The notes under the pieces are model-generated. The model saw nothing but the letters and a program-made list of their open reading frames with translations. It searched no databases and was not told the DNA's origin. Shown here in pieces: positions 1 through 5,755 of a stretch of 13,889 nt of DNA (its first letter is position 1; every line of letters begins with the position of its first letter). The position numbers and the translations under genes are program-made. This stretch comes from JAXHUK01 sp034189725. Lineage in GTDB: Bacteria; Chloroflexota; Dehalococcoidia; SZUA-161. The DNA lies in assembly GCA_034189725.1 (NCBI GenBank), contig JAXHUK010000098.1, forward strand, positions 1 through 13,889, written 5' to 3'.

Positions 1-279
1 GACGAATATCTTGCCGTCACCTCTCTCGCCAGTTCGGGCTTTTCTGACAATGGTATTCAGTGCCCTGCCCAGGTCCTCGTCGAGCACCACGACTTCGATC
101 TTCACCTTGGGCAGAAACTCTACCTTGTATTCCCCTGCTCTCCATTGCAGGGTAATACCACTCTGGCGACCACGGCCACTCACTTCCATTGCAGTCATTC
201 CCGTTATTCCCATCTCGGCGAGGGCTTCCCTGACAGGTTCCAGTTTCTCCGGACGAATAGTCGCTTCTATCTTTTTCAT
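1..279 (-). CDS. glnB: PII nitrogen regulatory protein, C-terminus cut by window edge
   Basis: The PII protein senses ATP/ADP and 2-oxoglutarate and controls nitrogen assimilation, often by blocking an adjacent AmtB channel. The 93 residues present begin MKKIEATIRPEKLEPVREAL, very close to E. coli GlnB. The T-loop has the same length as in GlnB, and the classical modification tyrosine is kept as Y51 (context RAGEYKVEFLPK); Y46 of GlnB is W here. The Walker-like loop TGERGDGKIF (residues 83-92) is visible, and about 19 C-terminal residues lie outside the window. The ATG overlaps the amtB stop codon (ATGA), with GGAGG 9 nt upstream inside amtB, so translation is probably coupled. Conserved Y51 permits, but does not prove, covalent modification; no modifying enzyme is in view. 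GlnK would be an equally good name given the amtB linkage. Confidence 0.96.
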   Translation of the reverse strand, partial: MKKIEATIRPEKLEPVREALAEMGITGMTAMEVSGRGRQSGITLQWRAGEYKVEFLPKVKIEVVVLDEDLGRALNTIVRKARTGERGDGKIFV

Positions 280-1505
280 GGCACTATTCCTCCGTATGCC
301 CGTTCACCATGTTGCGATATATCCAGTCCTACTACCTCCTCGTCCTCTTTCACTCTGAGTCCGATGGTGACATCGACCAGTTTGCCCAACACCCAGGTAG
401 CACAAAAGGCAAAGCCAGCAACGGCAACCACACTGATGATTTGCTTGACGAACAGCATCCCACCACCCCAGAGCAGCCCATTCTCACCCCCTGATACTGC
501 AGCACTGGCGAAAATTCCAGTGGCCAGCGCACCCCAAACACCGCCCATGCCATGCACCGCCCATACGTCCAGAGACTCGTCAATACCCCTCTTTGTCCTC
601 CAGAGTATGCAGTAGTAGCCTATAACTGAGGATACTATACCGATAGGTATCGCAGCAATGGGATCAACGAAGCCGGCTGCGGGTGTAATCGCTACCAATC
701 CGGCTACAGCTCCGGTAGCGATACCCAGCGCTGAGGGGCGTCGATAGACCCATCCCAGAATCATCCAGGTGACAGCGCCTGCTGCGGCGGAGAGATTGGT
801 TGCGACGAATGCGCTGGAGGCCAATCCGTTGGCGGAGAGAGCGCTACCAGCGTTGAAGCCGAACCAGCCGAACCACAGGATACCTGCGCCCAGGATCACC
901 AGAGGTATATTGCTGGGTTCCATCGGTTGTCCTTCCCTGAATCCTTTCCGCGGCCGAAGCAATAGCGCCAGTGCCAGTGCAGTCATACCGGCATTAATAT
1001 GAACCACTGCGCCCCCTGCGAAATCGAGAGCCCCCAGCTTACCGAGCCAGCCTCCATCTCCCCAGACCCAGTGGGCAATCGGACAGTAGACCACGGTGAA
1101 CCACAGGACGGCAAATAGCAGAAATGAGCTGAATTTGATCCGTTCGACCACGCCGCCAGTCCATAGCGCGACTGTGATAATAGCGAACATGCCCTGGAAT
1201 GCCATGAAGGCGAGGTGCGGCACAGTTGAAGCATAAACATCGGAGGGTCCCTGTCCTACACCTCTGAGGCCGATGAAATCCAGGTTACCGATTATGCCAC
1301 CCACATCGGGGCCAAAGCTCAGGCTGTAGCCGTAGAGCGCCCATAGAACGCCGACTACACCGAGGAGAACGAAGCTCATCGTGATGGTGGACAGCAGGTT
1401 TTTCTGTCTCACCATCCCTCCGTAGAACAGTGCCAGACCAGGTGTCATTAGCATCACCAGGGCTGATGACACCAGAATCCATGTTGTATCGCCAGCATCT
1501 ATCAT
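276..1505 (-). CDS. amtB: Ammonium transporter, Amt/MEP/Rh family
   Basis: Inner-membrane ammonium channel of about 11 transmembrane helices. It has 409 residues from the chosen start, the usual length for mature Amt proteins. The N-terminus runs directly into the first helix (TPGLALFYGGMVRQKN), with no separate signal peptide. Pore residues are recognisable: the phenylalanine gate in AFQGMF (F107), D161 in LDFAGG, the first pore histidine H169 in VVHINAG and the second, H318, in WAVHGMGG. A GTG nine bases further upstream (1514) would add three residues, but AGGAGGT abuts that GTG and is 7 nt from the ATG at 1505, so the ATG is preferred. The gene precedes glnB with a 4-nt overlap, the classic amtB-glnK pairing in reversed order. 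I see no convincing sigma-54 promoter upstream. Confidence 0.97.
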   Translation of the reverse strand: MIDAGDTTWILVSSALVMLMTPGLALFYGGMVRQKNLLSTITMSFVLLGVVGVLWALYGYSLSFGPDVGGIIGNLDFIGLRGVGQGPSDVYASTVPHLAFMAFQGMFAIITVALWTGGVVERIKFSSFLLFAVLWFTVVYCPIAHWVWGDGGWLGKLGALDFAGGAVVHINAGMTALALALLLRPRKGFREGQPMEPSNIPLVILGAGILWFGWFGFNAGSALSANGLASSAFVATNLSAAAGAVTWMILGWVYRRPSALGIATGAVAGLVAITPAAGFVDPIAAIPIGIVSSVIGYYCILWRTKRGIDESLDVWAVHGMGGVWGALATGIFASAAVSGGENGLLWGGGMLFVKQIISVVAVAGFAFCATWVLGKLVDVTIGLRVKEDEEVVGLDISQHGERAYGGIVP

Positions 1506-1602
1506 TTGCGACACCTCCTTTCACGGGCGTTCAGTCGCCAGTTTTCGGAATAACTTAAACTTAGATAATGCACACAGCTTTGTTTTTTGGCCTTTTGTAA
1601 AA

Positions 1603-1620
1603 CCTCCAACAAATTGGAGG
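1603..1620. terminator. Short perfect hairpin, possible terminator
   Basis: CCTCCAA, loop CAAA, TTGGAGG: a perfect 7-bp stem. On the minus strand it is followed by GTTTTAC, a weak U-run. It sits 85-120 nt before the amtB start, where it could act as a leader attenuator or end transcription arriving from the glnB remnant. Neither role is shown by sequence alone. Confidence 0.35.
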
Positions 1621-1634
1621 GCTAAGCAAGGTAA

Positions 1635-1661
1635 TTAGCCTCTGAATTCATTCGGGGTCTA
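1635..1661. repeat. Diverged copy of hairpin repeat (see 3033-3060)
   Basis: The sequence TTAGCCTCTGAATTCATTCG continues into a GC-rich right arm ending TCTA. It matches the hairpin at 3033-3060 in layout (TTAGCC, then GAAT around the centre, then GGGG and CTA), but with several changes in each arm. The stem still forms with G-T pairs. Two copies in one window suggest a dispersed REP-like intergenic palindrome. Confidence 0.5.
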
Positions 1662-1696
1662 TGGTAAATTCCCCATGCATTATCTGGGTTAAAACA

Positions 1697-1807
1697 AGCA
1701 TTCACCGCAGAGAACAAGAGAACCGGAGCTAGTTTGCAGACTGGAGCGGGAGGTACTGTCAAACTATTGACCATAGGTCAGCCCCTGCGCTTTCTACGGT
1801 GAATGCT
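1697..1807. ncRNA. Candidate multi-stem structured element
   Basis: The ends are an 11-bp perfect inverted repeat, AGCATTCACCG (1697-1707) and CGGTGAATGCT (1797-1807). With one mismatch and one G-T pair it extends inward to about 17 bp (to 1713 and 1791). Inside are two more perfect stems: TAGTTTG/CAAACTA (1730-1736 with 1760-1766) and TGACC-ATA-GGTCA (1768-1780). Together they make a closed three-way-junction layout. The strand cannot be decided because the stems are symmetrical. It matches no riboswitch consensus I can recall. The alternative is a palindromic mobile element; the end sequence CACCGCAGAGA resembles the edges of dispersed intergenic repeats. Confidence 0.45.
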
Positions 1808-1874
1808 ATCTTACATCGCTTGTCCCCGGATTGCTTACTGAGAATAATGGTAACCGGGAAATGTTACAAAAATA

Positions 1875-2009
1875 TTACAAAACCGGTTCACCCCTTTCTT
1901 TAGTTCGGATGCGGACAGCATCGTCGATGGGCGCGATGAATATCTTGCCGTCACCTGTTTCTCCGGTAGTGGCAGCCTCGGCGATAGCATCCACCAGTTT
2001 TTCAACATC
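1875..2009 (-). pseudogene. Decayed second glnB, C-terminal 44 codons only
   Basis: In this frame the minus strand reads DVEKLVDAIAEAATTGETGD, then GKIFIAPIDDAVRIRTKERG, then EPVL and TAA. This is an unmistakable PII C-terminal half, corresponding to residues 69-112, and it ends at the typical PII length of 112. It includes the TGETGDGKIF nucleotide-binding loop and the RIRT motif. Upstream the frame stays open for about 70 nt but shows no PII sequence, no T-loop and no ATG, GTG or TTG start. The homology stops exactly at a run of eight C (2011-2018) followed by seven A (2023-2029). The N-terminal two-thirds is absent from the window. It is not a copy of the neighbouring glnB, because residues in the shared stretch differ; it is a separate paralogue. 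Confidence 0.85.
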
Positions 2010-2308
2010 GCCCCCCCCTTCTAAAAAAAGATGGTAGCAACCGGATGTTTCGGGTGGATTACGTTTGTGTTAAATCCAGGTTACAGGATCGGCGAAACGA
2101 ATAAGGTAGGAGTGAAGCAGGTGTATTCCTGTATCGGGGCATAGAGGGATGTCGCACTGCAAATATTGCGCCCTGCGACATGGGCGTGGAGCCAGGAATG
2201 GGATTTGATCCGAGAAGGCACCGAAGCCTCGATTCGGCTCACGTGGTATGACTATTCACAGGCAGGGATTGCCAAAGCGTGACACAACGGTTGGAGTGGA
2301 TGCATATG
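2010..2308. other. Intergenic region with no recognisable gene
   Basis: No open frame here resembles a known protein on either strand. Apart from the homopolymer runs at its left end it holds an 8-bp perfect inverted repeat (listed separately) and a smaller palindrome, CCGAAGCCTCGATTCGG, at about 2220-2237. The longest open stretches are around 55 codons without good starts. Confidence 0.5.
2149..2181. repeat. 8-bp perfect inverted repeat
   Basis: ATGTCGCA (2149-2156) and TGCGACAT (2174-2181) are separated by 17 nt. They lie about 130 nt downstream of the response-regulator stop, in the direction of its transcription. There is no U-run, so it is not a standard terminator. It could be a protein-binding dyad or a chance feature. 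Confidence 0.3.
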
Positions 2309-2977
2309 TCACTCTTTGAACTTGTAGCCTATGTTCCGTACCGTTTCGATAAAGGAATGTGTGGGGTCTTCGATCTTGCTCCTCAGCCTCCTGATGTGCA
2401 CATCCACTGTTCTGTCCCCGCCGAAATAGTCATCCCCCCAGATTTTGTTAAGCAGAGTGTCTCTGGTGAATACTATTCCCTTGTTCGTTACCAGGAGTCG
2501 CAGCAGCTCATATTCTTTAAATGTCAATGCTACCGGAATGCTGTCGATGATGACCTCGCATTTGGCCGTATCGATTACAAGGTCGCCGTGCTTGATTAAC
2601 TCACTGCTATCGATACTTCTCGTTCGCCAGAGGACACGTTTTATCCGTGCTACTATTTCGTTGGGGTCCCAGGGATCGATGGCGAAATCGTCTATGCCCA
2701 GACCAGGTTCGAGGAGACCGAGTGCGTCTTTCGATACAAGCGCGATGACGGGTAGATGCCCCTCTCGCTTGATAGTTCGCAGCAGTTTGGGCAGGTCCTG
2801 AATGGCATATGTACTGGTGAGGTCGATGAGAACCGGGGGTGATTCCTGCTCCATAGCTTGCTCGACTGAATCCTCGCTGAAGGGGGTAATCGAGCAGGCG
2901 AAGCCTCTCTGGGCGAGTTCTGAAGTCAGTTCCCTTATTTGTCTGGTATCGTCTGCTATAATGAGCACGTTAAACAA
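2309..2977 (-). CDS. OmpR/PhoB-family response regulator with atypical receiver
   Basis: A 222-residue two-domain regulator. Receiver, residues 1-118: acidic pair D9/D10 and likely phosphorylation site D52 (LIDLTST). Winged-helix DNA-binding domain, residues 125-222, with LTFKEYELLRLL, DRTVDVHIRRLRSKIED and the terminal VRNIGYKF typical of OmpR/PhoB. The lysine normally found before the conserved proline near residue 101 is D (FAIDPWDP), and S82 stands for the usual Thr/Ser, so phosphorylation switching may be altered. The start is TTG at 2977 with AGGCGG six bases upstream; an in-frame TGA lies just before. A GTG at 2968 is the alternative. No histidine kinase gene is in view. A hairpin separates it from the gltB operon upstream. 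Its targets are unknown; amtB-glnB downstream is only a guess. Confidence 0.92.
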   Translation of the reverse strand: MFNVLIIADDTRQIRELTSELAQRGFACSITPFSEDSVEQAMEQESPPVLIDLTSTYAIQDLPKLLRTIKREGHLPVIALVSKDALGLLEPGLGIDDFAIDPWDPNEIVARIKRVLWRTRSIDSSELIKHGDLVIDTAKCEVIIDSIPVALTFKEYELLRLLVTNKGIVFTRDTLLNKIWGDDYFGGDRTVDVHIRRLRSKIEDPTHSFIETVRNIGYKFKE

Positions 2978-3032
2978 GGTTGGCCGCCTGATTCAAGGTT
3001 AGCTATCCCACGTAATGCATGGGTAAGTTATT

Positions 3033-3060
3033 TTAGCCCCCGAATGAATTCGGGGGCTAA
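3033..3060. repeat. Near-palindromic hairpin repeat, possible transcription boundary
   Basis: TTAGCCCCCGAAT and its exact complement ATTCGGGGGCTAA are separated by only two bases (GA), giving a 13-bp perfect stem. It starts 40 nt after the stop of the glutamate synthase operon and before the response regulator, where a terminator would be expected. Neither strand has a clean U-run directly after the stem (plus: GTGTTTCGCTTTT; minus: AATAACTT). I therefore call it a REP-like palindrome that may stop transcription or protect a 3' end. Confidence 0.7.
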
Positions 3061-3099
3061 GTGTTTCGCTTTTCCTCCGCTTAGTCGCTCTACTGATCT

Positions 3100-5736
3100 C
3101 TACTCCGGTATTGCTATCTTGGTGAGGACTGCGAGTTTAACGGCACGTACCTTGCGATAGACCTCGCCGGGTGAGCGAAGATTACCGTCAACTGTAAGAA
3201 GATCACGCTCAATGGAGATACCGAACAACTCCTCATTCTTCTGCAGGTAGGGAAGGATTAGCTGCCAATCCTGCTCTGTGAGTTCTGCGAACTCGCCGCC
3301 ATTGAGCTGTTGCTCCACGATCCTGTTATGGGGATCGCGTACAAAGATAGCTCCACCAGATGCTAACGAAAACAGGTTCGATCCGGGGTATGGGCTGGAT
3401 TGCTCTCGAACATTTCCATGGTCGTCGAACTCGATGCCGTTGAGAATTACGAAGCCGCCACCGTTGTGGGGGTCTCCAGCCATAAACGACTCGGCGAGGA
3501 AATCGAGGCTGGTACCGTTGATGACCACACGAGGTCGACCTACCGCGTTGATCAGAGGTCTGCCTGCTGTGTTACCCATGATGTAGACCTCGCCTCCCTT
3601 GGCGCCGTACATGAATGTCTGGCCAACGTCGCCGTGTACCACGAGACGGCCTCTCTTCATGATCTGGCCGATCTGGTCCTGTCCGTTGTCGTGGACATGG
3701 ATTTCCATACCGTCGATCCCTGAGGCGATATAGTCTCCGGAGCTACCGTAGATGTCAAAGCGTACACCTTCCGTCTGGGGGCCGAAACCGCATCCATGGA
3801 ACCGCTGCCCTTTGAGGCCGTAGACAATGAATCGTTTCCAGCCAAGTTCATGGGCGGTGACTGCCAGGCGAGCATCACAATCATCGCCCTCCTGGGGAAA
3901 GGCGTGACTGTAAATTACGAGAATGCTCTCATTACCTTGAGGTGCTCTGATATCGTTCCGAGAATCCCAGTCAATTCGCGCGAACCGACTCCCACTATAG
4001 GAGGAGATGGCTGGTACGGAATCGAGGATGTTATCGATACTACTACGTATGAGTTGGACGACAGAGCTACGTCTCATAGCAACACAGTCATAGTGTCGGT
4101 CGTTGAGCATTGAGAGCAGTGCCAGGGCGTTCTCTTTAGCGTTGTCACTCGTAGCGGCACTGTTTTCGATCTCTCCGAGCAGCCAGCGGAATTCATTGAG
4201 GTGCCATGACCAGAGGGCTGCTGTGGCGGTTCTGAATGATTCCTGTATATTCCCTGCTGCACTATCGCTCTCGATCTGTTTAATTACCTTGTTGCCATCT
4301 GCTGGGGGTTGGGGTGTTGTGTCCGTGTTTATCCTGTATTCTCCTTGTGGCGCAGCGATGGGCTTTCCAAATTTGTCCGCACAGGTGAGCGAACAGGCAC
4401 CGTTATTTTTGCTGACCGTGAAGCTAAACGCTCCTCCGTCTGTATAGCTTCCACCCCGTGCATTCCAATAGCGATCGGCTACAGGTCGAAAACGCGGGTC
4501 TTCTTGAGATAGTGAGTGAAGCGTCGCATCGATGGCCTGCTTCTCGGAGGCAATCAATCCTATGCTGGCGTCGCCCTCCTGAAAGGCGAATACCTGGGGG
4601 CGGAGCATAGCCGTATCGGTAATCCCAATGAGGTTGAACATATTCTCATCAGGTTTGCTCTGGGCAATGATGAAAAACCAGGGGCCATCGGGCGAGCCAT
4701 GGATGTGTTGCGACTGAATGAGTTTATAGATGCGCTGCTTCTCAGCAGAGAGCTGGTCGAAGTCAAGCTCGGTTGTGGGAGCCAATGCCTCGATCACATA
4801 CTCAGATGGATATTTGTAAACCCTGCTCCAGAGGTCGAACAGCAATACCGAGACCTCGGTGTCGGTGAGGAATTGGGGCGCAATGTTGTGCTGAAGAAGG
4901 TACTCGGTGACGCTGTGGTAGTTGGCGAAGTCACCGTTATGCACCAGGGCTTCGTTCATGCCGATGAAGGGGTGTGAGCCGGCGGGGTGCCATACGCGGC
5001 CCTTGGTAGGATAGCGCTGGTGCGCAATCCAGACTTGTGCCTGGAGGTCTTCGAGCCCGTAATATTGCACGACGTGTTCCGCAAATCCCACTACCTTGAA
5101 GATCATAAGGTCACGAGCGTGGGAAAGTACGAACGCCTGCTTGTCACCCAGTGCAGCATAGCAGTGCTGGTTGAGCTTGATACTGTTTTGATAGATGAAT
5201 TCGTCTTCGATATCCCGCTCTGGCATGCTCGAAAAGCCGTTTGCCTCGGTGAAGTTCCGAAGCGATTCTTTGCGTGCCCGTACGAAGTATCGTACGATGT
5301 CTGGCGGTTTCACCGGAAGGCCCAGTTCTCGCCAATCGGTTACAGGCTCGACCTTCGTCTTGTGCTTTACCATAAGGTCGGGGTTGATGAAATGTTGCTC
5401 GACGTCGGCTATGGCCTCGGAATCGAGAAACGCGATCTGGAGGATGTAATCGTCTCTCAGCGTTGCCTTATCGACGCCGAGTTGCTCGTGGTTCAGACAG
5501 GCGCAGGCAATTCCTCCCCCTTTGCCGTTTCCCCGATTGTGCATTTGTATAGATGGCTCGAAAATGTGACGTCCTCTGATAGGGACGTTTGCCGCAAACC
5601 CGACGACGCCACATCCACCCTCTTCGGCTGATTTCTCCTGGGGGGTGTCATGCATCGGTGAATGCAACTTTCTGCGTGAATCGATGATCAATTTTGCAGA
5701 GCCGTTGTTGACTGGTTCTATGAGTCTCATGTTCAT
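3100..5736 (-). CDS. Glutamate synthase GltB1-GltB3 fusion (glutaminase + GXGXG domains)
   Basis: Part of a split glutamate synthase, which makes two glutamates from glutamine and 2-oxoglutarate. Residues 42 to about 440 are a class II (Ntn) glutaminase: candidate nucleophile C42 (GGCGVVGF), R241 in IAHQRYPTKG and the N267-G268-D269 loop in VHNGDFAN. The 41 residues before C42 match the cleaved 36-42 residue propeptide of bacterial GltB, which supports the start at 5736 (weak AGAAAG ribosome site; ATG at 5730 is also possible). Residues 480-600 are a helical linker. Residues 603-868 are the GXGXG beta-helix domain, with repeats such as GRLVVHGDVGQTFMYGAKGG and GEVYIMGNTAGRP. The FMN/Fe-S domain that sits between these in bacterial GltB is absent here and is supplied by the gene 19 nt upstream. 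In archaeal systems GltB1 and GltB3 are usually separate, so this is a fused version. Last gene of the proposed operon. Confidence 0.9.
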   Translation of the reverse strand: MNMRLIEPVNNGSAKLIIDSRRKLHSPMHDTPQEKSAEEGGCGVVGFAANVPIRGRHIFEPSIQMHNRGNGKGGGIACACLNHEQLGVDKATLRDDYILQIAFLDSEAIADVEQHFINPDLMVKHKTKVEPVTDWRELGLPVKPPDIVRYFVRARKESLRNFTEANGFSSMPERDIEDEFIYQNSIKLNQHCYAALGDKQAFVLSHARDLMIFKVVGFAEHVVQYYGLEDLQAQVWIAHQRYPTKGRVWHPAGSHPFIGMNEALVHNGDFANYHSVTEYLLQHNIAPQFLTDTEVSVLLFDLWSRVYKYPSEYVIEALAPTTELDFDQLSAEKQRIYKLIQSQHIHGSPDGPWFFIIAQSKPDENMFNLIGITDTAMLRPQVFAFQEGDASIGLIASEKQAIDATLHSLSQEDPRFRPVADRYWNARGGSYTDGGAFSFTVSKNNGACSLTCADKFGKPIAAPQGEYRINTDTTPQPPADGNKVIKQIESDSAAGNIQESFRTATAALWSWHLNEFRWLLGEIENSAATSDNAKENALALLSMLNDRHYDCVAMRRSSVVQLIRSSIDNILDSVPAISSYSGSRFARIDWDSRNDIRAPQGNESILVIYSHAFPQEGDDCDARLAVTAHELGWKRFIVYGLKGQRFHGCGFGPQTEGVRFDIYGSSGDYIASGIDGMEIHVHDNGQDQIGQIMKRGRLVVHGDVGQTFMYGAKGGEVYIMGNTAGRPLINAVGRPRVVINGTSLDFLAESFMAGDPHNGGGFVILNGIEFDDHGNVREQSSPYPGSNLFSLASGGAIFVRDPHNRIVEQQLNGGEFAELTEQDWQLILPYLQKNEELFGISIERDLLTVDGNLRSPGEVYRKVRAVKLAVLTKIAIPE

Positions 5737-5755
5737 TGCTTTCTACTGCTTGTTG

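Larger units (their letters stand above)
1558..1690. repeat. Possible MITE-like element with inverted ends
   Basis: AGATAATGCA at 1563-1572 is matched by its exact reverse complement at 1676-1685. Extending outward to 1558 and 1690 gives 15-base ends with two mismatches (AAC and GTT at the tips). The 133 bp between contain two further hairpins (1603-1620 and 1635-1661). No target-site duplication is obvious and there is no coding capacity. It lies in the 5' region of amtB, so it could equally be part of a regulatory leader. A 10-base inverted repeat could occur by chance in a region this size. Confidence 0.35.

Noticed and set aside
1506..1700. Sigma-54 (NtrC-type) promoter for amtB
   Set aside because: No GG and GC elements at the required -24/-12 spacing are present on the minus strand.
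2180..2260. tRNA-like arms around CCGAAGCCTCGATTCGG
   Set aside because: No complete cloverleaf, acceptor stem or TTCRA loop in the right place; only a small palindrome.
4987..5631. 214-codon open frame on the plus strand
   Set aside because: It lies wholly antisense to the glutaminase domain of the GltB1-GltB3 gene, which has clear family motifs; the plus-strand product has none.
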